DNA of 64,000 bases, from assembly GCA_910587915.1 (NCBI GenBank), contig CAJUOB010000002.1, positions 26,239 through 90,238 of the forward strand, given 5' to 3'. Each line of letters opens with the position of its first letter. Position 1 is the stretch's first letter. Of the stretch, positions 43,969 to 53,659 are shown piece after piece. Origin of the DNA: an uncultured Muribaculaceae bacterium (lineage in GTDB: Bacteria > Bacteroidota > Bacteroidia > Bacteroidales > Muribaculaceae). The notes beneath the pieces are model-generated. The model searched no databases and was not told where the DNA came from. It saw nothing but the letters and a program-made list of their open reading frames with translations. The position numbers and the translations under genes were made by a program.

Positions 43969-45351
43969 TTACTTATTCTTTATGATCTGCGCCATGAATT
44001 CGCACTCGCAAACCACTTTCTCGCCCACAAATGCACGACCTTTCATCACGGCCATGCCGCGACGCAGTGGTGTCATGAACGATACATGGAAGATGAGAGT
44101 GTCGCCGGGCACCACCTTCTGGCGGAACTTGACGTTGTCGATCTTCATGAAGTAGGTTGAGTAGCGTTCGGGTTCGTCGACAACGCTGAGCACGAGCAGA
44201 CCGCCTGTCTGGGCCATAGCCTCCACAAGAAGTACACCGGGCATAACGGGTTCCTGCGGGAAGTGACCCTGGAAGAATGGCTCGTTGGTGGTGACGTTCT
44301 TCACGCCGACAATATAATTGTCGCTCTTGTCGATGATCTTGTCGACAAGCAGGAAGGGATAGCGGTGAGGCAGATAGCCACGGATGGTATTGTTGTCCAT
44401 CAGAGGCTCGGCGTTGGGATTGTACGGTGGAGCCTGTACTTCCTGACGCTTGATTTCGGAGCGGATAGCCTTGGAAAGCTGCGAGTTGATGGTGTGTCCG
44501 GGCTTTGTGGCTATGACGCGGCCACGGAGAGGACGACCGATGAGAGCGATGTCGCCGATAAGGTCCATGAGCTTGTGGCGTGCAGGCTCATTGTTGTGGA
44601 ACAGAGGAGTCTCGTTGATATAACCGAAAACCGAAGCATCGTGGCGAGGCACGCCCATCTCGTCGGCGATATGGTCGAGTTCTTCCTGAGTCTTGGGGCT
44701 TTCGTAGATAACGATGGCGTTATCGAGGTCGCCGCCCTTGATAAGGCCGGCCTTGAGAAGCGGCTCTACGTCGCGGACAAATACGAAGGTACGAGCTGGT
44801 GCTATTTCCTCGGCGAAGTCGGCCACGTGATCGAGGGTGGCATACTGGTTGTCGAGGACATCGGAATCGAAGTTCACTTTCACATCGACACTGAATTCGT
44901 CGTCGGGAAGAAGCATGAGCTTCGAACCGGTCTCGGCATCGACAACTTCGACCTTATGCTTTACATAGAAGAAATCCTTATCGGCTTTCTGCTCTTCGAG
45001 GCCAACACTGAGGATAGCATCGACAAAAGGCTTAGCGCTGCCGTCGAGAATGGGAATCTCGGGACCATCGACACGGACAAGACAGTTGTCCACGCCGAGT
45101 GCATATAGGGCAGCCATTGCATGTTCGATGGTGCTGATGGTTACATCGCCTTTGCCAATAACGGTGCCACGCTGTGTGGCCACGATGTTTTCGGCCACGG
45201 CGTCGACGATGGGCTCGCCTTCGATGTCGGTGCGCTGAATCTTATATCCGTGGTTGTCGGGTGCGGGGCAGAATGTGGCTTTAAGATGGCCACCGGTGTG
45301 AAGGCCCTTGCCCTCGACAGTAAACTCTCCTTTAAGTGTTACCTGCTTCAT
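43969..45351 (-). CDS. lpxC/fabZ: Bifunctional LpxC deacetylase / FabZ dehydratase
   Basis: A 460-residue fusion typical of Bacteroidetes. Residues 1-~305 are the zinc deacetylase LpxC, the committed step of lipid A synthesis, with zinc ligands in TIEHAMAALYALG and EPARHKLMDLIGDIALIG. Residues ~315-460 are the 3-hydroxyacyl-ACP dehydratase FabZ of fatty acid synthesis, with HRYPFLLVDKI and QGHFPQEPVMPGVLLVEAMA. Both active sites look complete. It is 27 bp after lpxD. Confidence 0.97.
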   Translation of the reverse strand: MKQVTLKGEFTVEGKGLHTGGHLKATFCPAPDNHGYKIQRTDIEGEPIVDAVAENIVATQRGTVIGKGDVTISTIEHAMAALYALGVDNCLVRVDGPEIPILDGSAKPFVDAILSVGLEEQKADKDFFYVKHKVEVVDAETGSKLMLLPDDEFSVDVKVNFDSDVLDNQYATLDHVADFAEEIAPARTFVFVRDVEPLLKAGLIKGGDLDNAIVIYESPKTQEELDHIADEMGVPRHDASVFGYINETPLFHNNEPARHKLMDLIGDIALIGRPLRGRVIATKPGHTINSQLSKAIRSEIKRQEVQAPPYNPNAEPLMDNNTIRGYLPHRYPFLLVDKIIDKSDNYIVGVKNVTTNEPFFQGHFPQEPVMPGVLLVEAMAQTGGLLVLSVVDEPERYSTYFMKIDNVKFRQKVVPGDTLIFHVSFMTPLRRGMAVMKGRAFVGEKVVCECEFMAQIIKNK

Positions 45352-45378
45352 AGGAAGAAATATATGAGGTCGAATGGT

Positions 45379-46407
45379 TTATTTATTATTCAATTGTTTT
45401 TCGAGTTGACGCACCTTTGCAAAAAGGTCGCCAAGTTGTTTCTGATATGCGCACAGACGTGCAAAATCGCCCATGGGCACAGCCGGTGAACCCATGACAC
45501 GGCCACCGTCGGGCACGCTCTTGGAAATACCGCTCTGGGCGCCAATATGAGTGCCGTTGCCGATGGTGATGTGGCCTGAAACGCCGACCTGGCCACCCAA
45601 CATACAGTTGGAGCCGATTTTGGTGGAGCCGGCTACTCCGACCTGAGAAGCCATGACAGTGTCGTGGCCGACCTCGACGTTGTGGGCTATCTGGATGAGG
45701 TTGTCGAGCTTCACGCCACGTTCGATGAGAGTGCGGCCCATAGTGGAACGGTCGACAGTGGTGTTCGCACCAATCTCGACATCGTCCTCAATCTCTACAA
45801 TGCCAATCTGCTCGATCTTGTGGTATACGCCATTGGCATCGGGAGCGAAGCCAAAGCCGTCGGCACCGATAACTGCACCGCTGTGGAGCACACAACGTGC
45901 GCCAATACGACAGCCATGGTATATTTTTACACCGGCGTAAACGGTGGTATCGTCGCCAATGACGGCTCCGTCGCCGATATAGGCCTGCGGATAGATCTTG
46001 ACATTCTCTCCAATCCTGACACCACGGCCAATGTAGGCAAATGCACCGACATAGCATGATTGTGGCACGGACACACCCTCTGCGATATAGCATGGCTGCT
46101 CGATGCCTGTCGGAGCGGGACGGATGGCAGATGATGCCAGTTCGAGAAGACGGGCAAGAGCACTGTAGGGATCGGCAACACGGATGAGGGTGGCTTCTAT
46201 GGGCTGCTCTGCGACGAAATCGTTACCGACAAGGACTATGGTAGCCTTGGTGCCGTAGATGAAATGTGTGTATTTTGGATTGGCGAGGAATGTGAGGGAG
46301 CCGGGAGTGGCTTCCTCTATCTTGGCGAAAGTCGACACGGCTGCCTCGGGGCATCCGTCGACTGTTCCTCCTATATATTGAGCTATCTGCTGTGCTGTAA
46401 ACTGCAT
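45379..46407 (-). CDS. lpxD: UDP-3-O-(3-hydroxyacyl)glucosamine N-acyltransferase
   Basis: A 342-residue beta-helix enzyme that adds the second acyl chain after LpxC. The N-terminal uridine-binding domain begins [18 protein letters not shown] and includes [13 protein letters not shown]. The hexapeptide core has [25 protein letters not shown] (catalytic His) and [14 protein letters not shown]. The C-terminal helix ends [12 protein letters not shown]. An in-frame codon 14 residues earlier is ignored because homologues start at MQFT. Confidence 0.96.
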   Translation of the reverse strand: MQFTAQQIAQYIGGTVDGCPEAAVSTFAKIEEATPGSLTFLANPKYTHFIYGTKATIVLVGNDFVAEQPIEATLIRVADPYSALARLLELASSAIRPAPTGIEQPCYIAEGVSVPQSCYVGAFAYIGRGVRIGENVKIYPQAYIGDGAVIGDDTTVYAGVKIYHGCRIGARCVLHSGAVIGADGFGFAPDANGVYHKIEQIGIVEIEDDVEIGANTTVDRSTMGRTLIERGVKLDNLIQIAHNVEVGHDTVMASQVGVAGSTKIGSNCMLGGQVGVSGHITIGNGTHIGAQSGISKSVPDGGRVMGSPAVPMGDFARLCAYQKQLGDLFAKVRQLEKQLNNK

Positions 46408-46529
46408 TATTGTCAAAGATTGTGGCAATTCAAGATGCAAAGGTCGCAAAAAAAAACGACATTACGGCATTGTGCCCCGCTTTTTTGCTCCGCTGGCTCT
46501 TGAGATGCCTTAAAAAGCATATACTTGTC

Positions 46530-48740
46530 CTATCTGGCGGCCTCGGATGCCATCTCGAACACGAGCCGTCCGCCATTGGCAAGGGGTGCATGAGGCAATA
46601 CCGGGCCCTCGAGCGGAGTGCCGTCGAGAGTGGCGGTGCGGATGTATTTATTATGCGCGGAATTGTTTTTTGCAACTATCTCGAAGTCCTTTCCGCCGGG
46701 CAGATGAATGACAGCACGGTCGAAGAAGGGAGAGCCGATTGAATATTCGGGCAGACCCGGAGTGACAGGATAGAATCCGAGCATGGAGAATACCACGAAT
46801 GCCGACATGCCACCGCCGTCTTCATCGCCGGGAATGCCCATGAGGTCGTTGCGGAACCACTGGCGGATAAGAGAGCGGATTCGTTTCTGCGTCATCCACG
46901 GACGGCCCGCATAGTTATAGAGGTATGGGATGTGCAGGCTGGGCTCGTTGGCCATGGAGAACTGACCGACATTGCCAGTATGGTCGGGGAGCTGCGAGTA
47001 GAAGTCGAACTTACTACGGCCAAGAGGCTCGTTGAACATGCGGTCGAGCTCGCTGCAGAAGCTGTCGGGGCCACCCATGAGGGCAATGAGATCGGGCACG
47101 TTGTGTGGCACATCCCAGCGGTAGATCCAGCCATTGTTCTCGCCGTAGTATTCGCGCGCCCCCATTCCGCCGGGCCAACGGTATTCGAAAGGCTCGATGA
47201 AGCGACCGGCCGAATCCTTCGGATGGAAGAAGCGGGTATCGGGATTGAACAGATTGCGGTAGTTGAGTGAAGCACGGGCGTAGCGCGCGCTATCGGCCTC
47301 GAGCCCAAGGAATGAAGCAATCCGCGAAAGACACCACTGGTCGTAGGCTGTGCCGAGTGTCACTGCCACCGGCTGACGCTTCTCGAACGAATGCACCTCG
47401 GGGATATACTCAGTCTCTCCAGGTGCAAGTGCCGGTATGTAGCCGCGCTCTTTGTAGAACCGGTCGAGTTCGCCAGCCGGCAATCCCGACCATGGTGCGA
47501 GGGTCTTGTTCTCGATACCGCGTCGGCATGCCTCGTAGGCAAGAGCAAGGTCGAAGTCGGTCAAGCCTTTGGCATATGCGTCGGCTATGCTGGCCACACC
47601 GTGATTTGAATTCATGCGGCGTGTATCGCCGGTAATTTCGGGGAATGTAGGCATCCACAGGCTATCGGTCTGCGAAGCCATGCGAAGATATGACCGCAGG
47701 ATATTCTGCTCGAGTTCGGGCTCGATGATGACACGCATGGGATGAGCGGCGCGGTAGGTATCCCATATCCAGTCGTCGGTATAGAATGGATGTCCTTCGT
47801 CGTCGTGCACCTTGCCGTCGGATGCGCTGAAATAGCGTCCCTCCTCGCTGAGACATACCGGCCGCTCGTGTATACGGTAGAGAGCGGTGTAGAATATTGT
47901 TTTGTCGTTGTCATCGGGCGTCTCCACTTCTATGCGTCCAAGAGTCTCGTTCCATATCTTTCGCGCAGCCGCCGCCACCGAATCGACATCGTAGGATTTT
48001 ATTTCGCGTCGGAGATTGCGCTCGGCCTGCTCCTCGCTGATGAACGACACGCCATAGCGGACGTCGACCACGGGTACATCGGTAGCAAAAGCAAGTGCCA
48101 TGGTGGCATCGTGCCCTTTTGCGGAATCTGCCGGTACGGCATTGCCATCGGACAAGGTAAAGCAACCGTTGACATCCTGACCGGTCTCCATGTAGACGTA
48201 TATTCTCACACCATTGTCGAGGTTCTGATAGCCGCTTATCGAATTTCCTTCGGCTCGAAGAAGGCCATCGCGTGTGGAGAGCACAAGATACGACGGACTT
48301 TCATTCTTCATGGAAAGCTGGTATATGGCCGACTGCGCCGCCGGAGCGAAGCGCACACCGATTCCGGCCTCATCGAGGTTGACGGAGTAGCTGTAGGGCC
48401 GCAAATCTTCGTTATCGTAGCTGTAGGAGGGTACCGGAACCAGCCCGGATGTGCCCGGCTGCTGAAGAGAGAGTTTGAAAGCAGATTTCTCGCGATGATT
48501 GGTGACAATGACCGGCAGAGCATTGAGACGGTCGGAGGTATAATCGCCTCGCTCGGGGACCATCCGGAGCATGCTGTTGGGCAGGTGTACATTGGGGAAA
48601 GTAGGCACCAGCAGATGGCTGATATTGCCTATGTATGGGTTGACATAATCTACCGGTTCTGTCGAACTTCCGGACGTAGAAGCGCCGCATGCACACAGCA
48701 TAAGTGCAAACGGAGCTAAAATGATGACTTTATACTTCAT
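46530..48740 (-). CDS. Glycoside hydrolase family 92 (alpha-mannosidase) lipoprotein
   Basis: A 736-residue lipid-anchored exo-alpha-mannosidase (signal peptide ending LCAC). The N-terminal beta-sandwich begins DYVNPYIGNISHLLVPTFPN. The (alpha/alpha)6 domain holds GDEDGGGMSAFVVFSMLGFYPV and GLPEYSIGSPFFDRAVI, hallmark GH92 segments with the catalytic acids around GDEDGG. It would release mannose from host or yeast N-glycans using calcium. It sits 10 bp after coaE, tacked on to the housekeeping nusB-yajC-ybbR-coaE operon. Confidence 0.94.
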   Translation of the reverse strand: MKYKVIILAPFALMLCACGASTSGSSTEPVDYVNPYIGNISHLLVPTFPNVHLPNSMLRMVPERGDYTSDRLNALPVIVTNHREKSAFKLSLQQPGTSGLVPVPSYSYDNEDLRPYSYSVNLDEAGIGVRFAPAAQSAIYQLSMKNESPSYLVLSTRDGLLRAEGNSISGYQNLDNGVRIYVYMETGQDVNGCFTLSDGNAVPADSAKGHDATMALAFATDVPVVDVRYGVSFISEEQAERNLRREIKSYDVDSVAAAARKIWNETLGRIEVETPDDNDKTIFYTALYRIHERPVCLSEEGRYFSASDGKVHDDEGHPFYTDDWIWDTYRAAHPMRVIIEPELEQNILRSYLRMASQTDSLWMPTFPEITGDTRRMNSNHGVASIADAYAKGLTDFDLALAYEACRRGIENKTLAPWSGLPAGELDRFYKERGYIPALAPGETEYIPEVHSFEKRQPVAVTLGTAYDQWCLSRIASFLGLEADSARYARASLNYRNLFNPDTRFFHPKDSAGRFIEPFEYRWPGGMGAREYYGENNGWIYRWDVPHNVPDLIALMGGPDSFCSELDRMFNEPLGRSKFDFYSQLPDHTGNVGQFSMANEPSLHIPYLYNYAGRPWMTQKRIRSLIRQWFRNDLMGIPGDEDGGGMSAFVVFSMLGFYPVTPGLPEYSIGSPFFDRAVIHLPGGKDFEIVAKNNSAHNKYIRTATLDGTPLEGPVLPHAPLANGGRLVFEMASEAAR

Positions 48741-48750
48741 TGATTATGGT

Positions 48751-49326
48751 TTAGCCCAACAACAGTTCTATCTGTGGCAGCAGGGCGTGGGTTAGATCGT
48801 TGACTATAGTAAAAACGGGCAAGGGGGGCTCGCCGTCAGGCGCCTCGATAATCTGGGCTGCAATACGCTCCTCGACCTGAGACCGCGACAAGGCACTACG
48901 ACGCATGGTGCGCTCTATGCGGAGTTCGAGAGGCGACTCGACACGCCACTCGGCATCGACCATGCGGTTGAGACCGCTCTCGTAGAGTATGGCAGTCTCG
49001 ACAAATAGTCTGTCGGAGTCCTGACTGAATACCCACGAGGCAATATCCTCGCGGACAGCAGCATGGACAATGGCGTTGAGTGCGGCAAGCTTCTCGGCAT
49101 CGGCGAATACCACCTCCGCAATGCGACGACGGTCTATAACACCATCGACTACGGCGAGGGAATCGATCTCGTCGATCAGACGACGCTTAATCTCCTCATC
49201 GGCATCCATGAGGCTTTTAGCGGCACTATCGCAGTCGTAGACAGGATATCCGAGAATGCGGAGCACTCTGGAAACAACAGATTTGCCAGAGCCGATTCCG
49301 CCGGTGATAGCTGTGAGTGTTTTCAT
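48751..49326 (-). CDS. coaE: Dephospho-CoA kinase
   Basis: A 191-residue P-loop kinase that completes coenzyme A synthesis. The P-loop ITGGIGSGKSVV is at residues 7-18, then YDCDSAAKSLMD, the lid RRSALSRSQVEERIAAQ and VIDNDL-like TIVNDLT near the C-terminus. Length is normal. The start overlaps the ybbR stop by 4 bases. Confidence 0.95.
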   Translation of the reverse strand: MKTLTAITGGIGSGKSVVSRVLRILGYPVYDCDSAAKSLMDADEEIKRRLIDEIDSLAVVDGVIDRRRIAEVVFADAEKLAALNAIVHAAVREDIASWVFSQDSDRLFVETAILYESGLNRMVDAEWRVESPLELRIERTMRRSALSRSQVEERIAAQIIEAPDGEPPLPVFTIVNDLTHALLPQIELLLG

Positions 49327-50297
49327 CGATGTTCGATAATGTACTCGGCACTGTCGACCGAAAGGTGAACGTTCTGCAGATTGGAAGGCACGTCGCGCAA
49401 AGTGAGTTTCATCATCTTGGATGGATTGAGATGATTAATGCGGCGATAGTCGGCCACGATACGGAAATGAGGATCGCTTCCCACATAGGCGCTCATGGGC
49501 ACCATATAGAGCACATCGATCTGGGCCGGGAATGTGATGAGTTTGGTTCCCTCGGGCACATTGATGGGCTCAATGACCACCTTACGACTCTTGAAGATAA
49601 GGGGCTCGACCTCGAAAGACACGTCGACGCTGTCGGGAATGACCCTCGATCCGGCAGGACCGACAAGGCGCACACGCCGGGTATCGTTCTCGCTAAGCCC
49701 GGTGAGACGTATGGGCTCTGTGACCACGGCGTTGTAATTGTCGGGCAACGCCACGCCGGGCGACATGAACACCTTCACACTGTCGGCCGAGAGTTTGGGA
49801 CGGCCATGAAGTGCAGACTGCGGACCGGTGGTGACCTTATAGTCGATGTTGACAGGCATATCGAAGCCCGGATGCGTGGTATAGGGGATAGCCAAAGAGT
49901 CGGGATAGACCACACTTACCTGAGATCCACCCACAGCATTGCGTGCAAGTGCTTTCAACTCGGTGGAATTGAGATGCAACAGGCCATTGGAGCGGTATGC
50001 GCGGAAGTCGATGCCTACCGTCGGCATGGCACCGGCCCACATCTTGAGTACCTGAGTGCCACGTGCACGCAGACTGACGTTGAGGGCTTCGGGCCCGGGA
50101 TGGATGAGCGTCACCGAATCGGGCACATGAGTGATTTTCATGGGCAGACGGACATCGAACTGTTCCTCTTCGTTGAGCGACAGCACCAGCCATAGTATAG
50201 CCGAGATGGCCACGAACAAGAGAAACATCAACGAGTCGCGGCCACGGCGAGAACGCACCGCAGCCATGAATCGGCTAAAACGCTGTTTAAGCTCCAT
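49323..50297 (-). CDS. YbbR-domain (CdaR-like) membrane protein
   Basis: A 324-residue protein with a basic N-terminus, one membrane span (about residues 21-41, LMFLLFVAISAILWLVL) and a long periplasmic part made of YbbR-type beta repeats (FDVRLPMKITHVPDSV, LSADSVKVFMSPGVALPD). In Firmicutes the family regulates c-di-AMP cyclase; no cyclase is adjacent here, so the role is open. The ATG at 50297 is chosen; the open frame upstream runs into the intergenic hairpin. It is coupled to coaE by a 4-base overlap. Confidence 0.85.
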   Translation of the reverse strand: MELKQRFSRFMAAVRSRRGRDSLMFLLFVAISAILWLVLSLNEEEQFDVRLPMKITHVPDSVTLIHPGPEALNVSLRARGTQVLKMWAGAMPTVGIDFRAYRSNGLLHLNSTELKALARNAVGGSQVSVVYPDSLAIPYTTHPGFDMPVNIDYKVTTGPQSALHGRPKLSADSVKVFMSPGVALPDNYNAVVTEPIRLTGLSENDTRRVRLVGPAGSRVIPDSVDVSFEVEPLIFKSRKVVIEPINVPEGTKLITFPAQIDVLYMVPMSAYVGSDPHFRIVADYRRINHLNPSKMMKLTLRDVPSNLQNVHLSVDSAEYIIEHR

Positions 50298-50424
50298 ATC
50301 AACAGGTGGATTATTGGCATAAGCCGAGATATGGGTGCAGCGCGGATAAGCGCCACCGGCACAGACGCACAAAGCGCGCGTCGCTACTGCACACACCGGA
50401 TTTCGGATTGAGCCGAATTATTAC

Positions 50425-50460
50425 GATTTTACCGGCCGGTGTGTGCCGGTCGGTAAAATC
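50425..50460. terminator. Strong hairpin between yajC and ybbR
   Basis: GATTTTACCGGCCGG (50425-50439), loop TGTGTG, CCGGTCGGTAAAATC (50446-50460): 15 pairs with one G-T. A second small stem GGACCG/CGGTCC (50470-50484) lies beside it. There is no long T run, so it may attenuate rather than stop read-through. Confidence 0.6.
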
Positions 50461-50499
50461 AATGGAAACGGACCGGAACGGTCCTTATGACATAGAAGA

Positions 50500-50838
50500 T
50501 CAGTTCTTGGTCTGATCGGAGTTCTGGGCTGCCTGGTTGGCTTCTTCGGCAGAAGGATATACAGAACCCTTGTCGACGCGGATGCGGACGTCCTTGTCGA
50601 TTTCGATGATGAAGGATGTATCTTTCACTTCACGGATGGTGCCGAAAATACCGCCGGCTGTAACGACCTTGTCGCCCTTGCCGAGTCCTTCACGGAATTT
50701 CTTGATTTCTTTCTGGCGTTTCTGCTGGGGGCGGATCATGAAGAAATAGAAAACCACGAAAAGGGCCACAATCATAAGAATGCTGCCCATGCCACCACCG
50801 GCAGGCTGTGCTCCGTCGAGGAGAATGTAGTTGAACAT
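50500..50838 (-). CDS. yajC: Preprotein translocase accessory subunit YajC
   Basis: A 112-residue single-span protein of the SecDF-YajC complex. A Gly-rich start (AQPAGGGMGSILMIVALFVVFYFFMI) forms the membrane helix, followed by the signature RPQQKRQKEIKKFREGL and GDKVVTAGGIFGTI. Small acidic tail. It lies 35 bp after nusB. Confidence 0.95.
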   Translation of the reverse strand: MFNYILLDGAQPAGGGMGSILMIVALFVVFYFFMIRPQQKRQKEIKKFREGLGKGDKVVTAGGIFGTIREVKDTSFIIEIDKDVRIRVDKGSVYPSAEEANQAAQNSDQTKN

Positions 50839-50873
50839 ATAGATATATTTAGGTTGGATTATTATTCTGAATT

Positions 50874-52349
50874 TTAGAGTTGCTTGTCGATGACGCCATC
50901 GGCGGCAAGTTTCTTGACCACTGAATATAGAATGCCGTTTACAAAGCTACCGCTGCGTGGAGTGCTGTAATCGTTGGCAATCTCGATATATTCGTTGAGG
51001 GTAACGGGAACGGGGATCGACGGATAGTGCACGATCTCGGCTATAGCAGTGAGTAGAATCACAATATCCATGAACGCAAGGCGCTCGGTATCCCACTGTG
51101 TGGTGTCGATGAAGCTGTCGATGAGAGAGCGGTACTCCTCGCGGTGCTCTACTACAAATTCAAAGAGCTCTGTGCCGAAAGCCTCGTCGGCAGCATTCAT
51201 GAACTTGGGCAGCAACACAATCTTTCCGTCGCAGCCTTGCGGAGCGTCGTCGGCCGAATCGCCATCGGCTGCGGCATAGGAGCGACGCATGGTTTTGAGG
51301 GCGAATGTGCTCATGATTGCGAGGTCGTCGTTCCAATATACGGCCTTTGTTTCGAGAGCTTCGGCGAGTTCGTCGGAAGGCACGATGATGCTGCGTGTCA
51401 CTTCGCGCCAGAAAGCGGCATCGGTGGCGAAGTCGCCGGGAGCGCTTTCCATATATTCCTTATAGTAAGTGCTGGCTGTAATCTGATCGAGAAGTGCTGC
51501 GAAAAGGATGTCGCTGTCGCGCCAATTTGCGGGATCGGCATCGGGATTTTCTTTCACATACTCGGCAAGAGCCTCGCATTCGCATACTGCCTTCACATAG
51601 AGATTGTCGACGAAACGCAGGCTCGGGTTGAGGTCTTCCTCAGTGGGAAGATATTTATTCTTGGCCTCATCGAGGCGAGCTTCCTGCAGACGGGTGATGT
51701 AGACCGGCAGCATGAGCAACGCGTGATAGAGGTCGTAGGCCATGGAAAGCGATTTGTCGAGGTCGGTGCGAGCCTTGAGGTAGGTGGCACGGGTATCGTC
51801 GAACGACATGAGGGTCTGCGAGAACATCTTCATGCCATTGTCGAGGCCGAGATGGCTGAAGTTCTCGTCGCGACGGAGCACACGTTCCACTCCCTTATGC
51901 TTGCGGATAATGGTGGTGAACACGGTATTCCAAAACGCCACGTCGTCGGCCATCTGGAGCTTGCGCTTGCGCTTGTAGTCGGTGTATACAGCCGAGGAAG
52001 TGACAGCCGAGAGGATATCGTCGAGACAGGAATCGAATTTCGACAGCCTGTCGCGGTTTTTCATCACTATCGCAGTCATTGCGGAATCCTCGCGCAGCGC
52101 CTTGCCCACGCGGTTCTTTTTCAGACCTGGGTCGGTCTCGAGAGTGCGTCCCGAGCCAGAGCCGAGCTGTATCGAACTAAGTTTGAGAAGAAGGATGAGG
52201 AGGTCGAGATAAACCGAATATGCGAACTGACGCTCGCGGGAGCCGTCGGTATCGGCCGGTGCATTTTCGAGTTTGAAATCCTTGCGCGTCAACAGAAACG
52301 AGTAAAGAATCTGGACGGTTTTGATTCTAATTAAACTACGGTTTATCAT
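50874..52349 (-). CDS. nusB: Long NusB transcription antitermination factor
   Basis: A 491-residue protein with NusB character at both ends. The N-terminus RSLIRIKTVQILYSFLLTR is the first NusB helix. The final ~110 residues (FGTELFEFVVEHREEYRSL, DTERLAFMDIVILLTAIAEI, VPVTLNEYIEIANDYSTPRSG) are the conserved core, which binds NusE and boxA RNA. Bacterial NusB is usually ~140-160 residues and Bacteroidetes forms ~310; here a ~350-residue helical insertion separates the halves. It heads nusB-yajC-ybbR-coaE-GH92. Confidence 0.88.
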   Translation of the reverse strand: MINRSLIRIKTVQILYSFLLTRKDFKLENAPADTDGSRERQFAYSVYLDLLILLLKLSSIQLGSGSGRTLETDPGLKKNRVGKALREDSAMTAIVMKNRDRLSKFDSCLDDILSAVTSSAVYTDYKRKRKLQMADDVAFWNTVFTTIIRKHKGVERVLRRDENFSHLGLDNGMKMFSQTLMSFDDTRATYLKARTDLDKSLSMAYDLYHALLMLPVYITRLQEARLDEAKNKYLPTEEDLNPSLRFVDNLYVKAVCECEALAEYVKENPDADPANWRDSDILFAALLDQITASTYYKEYMESAPGDFATDAAFWREVTRSIIVPSDELAEALETKAVYWNDDLAIMSTFALKTMRRSYAAADGDSADDAPQGCDGKIVLLPKFMNAADEAFGTELFEFVVEHREEYRSLIDSFIDTTQWDTERLAFMDIVILLTAIAEIVHYPSIPVPVTLNEYIEIANDYSTPRSGSFVNGILYSVVKKLAADGVIDKQL

Positions 52350-52380
52350 ATATAAATGTTCTATCTATCTATTCGGTGTG

Positions 52381-52388
52381 CAAAGGTA
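52381..52388 (-). promoter_or_regulatory. -7 box for the nusB operon
   Basis: TACCTTTG on the minus strand, 32 bp before the nusB start. Confidence 0.6.
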
Positions 52389-52513
52389 ATCAAAATTCTC
52401 CAATACACCATCTCTACGCCACAAATTCACCAGTTGATACTATATCATCAAATTCAGCCATCAAACAAACAGATTATTACTCATAGCAAATGGTTGTCAA
52501 CAACCAATACTAC

Positions 52514-53560
52514 TTATATTTTGTTGCGCAGCATGCAGTTCCGAGCTCTTTCAACGGCCTTTTGCAGTTTCTGCTCAAGCAATTTATGATCCGGAAGTTT
52601 TGTAAGATATTCAGCTATCCGAATGTTACTTTCGTGGAGATGCATCAATTCTATATGCTCCTCATTTTTACCAGCACATAGAATCAACCCAATCGGCTTA
52701 TTTTCACCTTCAAGCATCTCGTTCTTTTCAAGCCAACGCAAATATAGCTCCATTTGCCCCTTGTATGCAGCTTGGAATTTTCCTAATTTCAAATCAATCG
52801 CGACCATACAGCGCAAACGACGGTGAAAAAACAACAAGTCGATGTAATAATCCTCATCATCTACTGAAATACGCTTCTGTCGGGCCATAAAAGCGAAATC
52901 GCTACCCATTTCAGTAATGAATTGCTGCATCTCCCCTACAATGGCACTTTCCAAATCGCGCTCGGAATAACAATTCTGCAGACCGAGAAAATCAAGAAAA
53001 TATGGGTCGTGAAACACAAGATCTTCCGACATTTTACGATTGCTTTCAAGCGATTCCAGATCCCGAAGAATAATCTCGTCGCTTTTTTTAGCTATGGCTG
53101 TACGCTCATAAAGCATCCCATCGATTTTGGCCTTGAGCGTACGAACAGACCATCTTTGATCGGCCGCCATCACAAGATAAAATTTGCGTTTAAGTTCATC
53201 ATCTACAGACAGAACTTGCAGAAAATGCGACCACGACAATTTTGACATCACTGTTGTCCAAATTGAAACGTCCGGAAAGGTGGCCGCAAATTGCCTCATT
53301 CGATTGAGATTTTTCTCTGAGAATTCCCTTCCTCCATATTCTTCCGTAAGTTGTCTCGACAAATTCGCTATGAGTTTTTTGCCATAAGGAGCTCTGTCAC
53401 CGCCAAGGAGTTCTCGATTTATGCGTTCACCAATATGCCAATACATCATTGTCATACCAGCATTAACGGAGAGCACTACCTTTTGACGGCAATCATCGAT
53501 AAGCTGACGAATGTCAACTAACATCGCATCATTTTCTTGAATATATTGAATTTCTCCCAT
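52514..53560 (-). CDS. PDDEXK nuclease-domain protein (DUF1016/YhcG family)
   Basis: A 348-residue protein. Residues 15-~110 are the DUF1016 N-terminal helical domain (IDDCRQKVVLSVNAGMTMMY, WHIGERINREL). Residues ~175-330 are a PD-(D/E)XK nuclease fold with Glu210, Asp241 (YIDLLFFHRRLRC) and Asp256-Leu-Lys258 (VAIDLKLGKF), so the site looks intact. Family members are often found with restriction-modification or other defence genes. It stands alone here in clearly AT-rich DNA, suggesting transfer. Confidence 0.9.
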   Translation of the reverse strand: MGEIQYIQENDAMLVDIRQLIDDCRQKVVLSVNAGMTMMYWHIGERINRELLGGDRAPYGKKLIANLSRQLTEEYGGREFSEKNLNRMRQFAATFPDVSIWTTVMSKLSWSHFLQVLSVDDELKRKFYLVMAADQRWSVRTLKAKIDGMLYERTAIAKKSDEIILRDLESLESNRKMSEDLVFHDPYFLDFLGLQNCYSERDLESAIVGEMQQFITEMGSDFAFMARQKRISVDDEDYYIDLLFFHRRLRCMVAIDLKLGKFQAAYKGQMELYLRWLEKNEMLEGENKPIGLILCAGKNEEHIELMHLHESNIRIAEYLTKLPDHKLLEQKLQKAVERARNCMLRNKI

Positions 53561-53659
53561 GGATACTTACGATTAAGGTGTAAAATCAATTCGCGTTTAA
53601 TACGAGATTAATTATGCCAACAAGAGTCATTGACGCATGGGGTCTTGGCGATTTTGGGA

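Noticed and set aside
47742..48719. Long frame antisense to the GH92 gene
   Set aside because: Low-complexity mirror composition and no ribosome-binding or promoter evidence.
51144..52334. A 396-codon frame antisense to nusB
   Set aside because: No motif or signal; nusB sense frame has recognisable NusB ends and a promoter.
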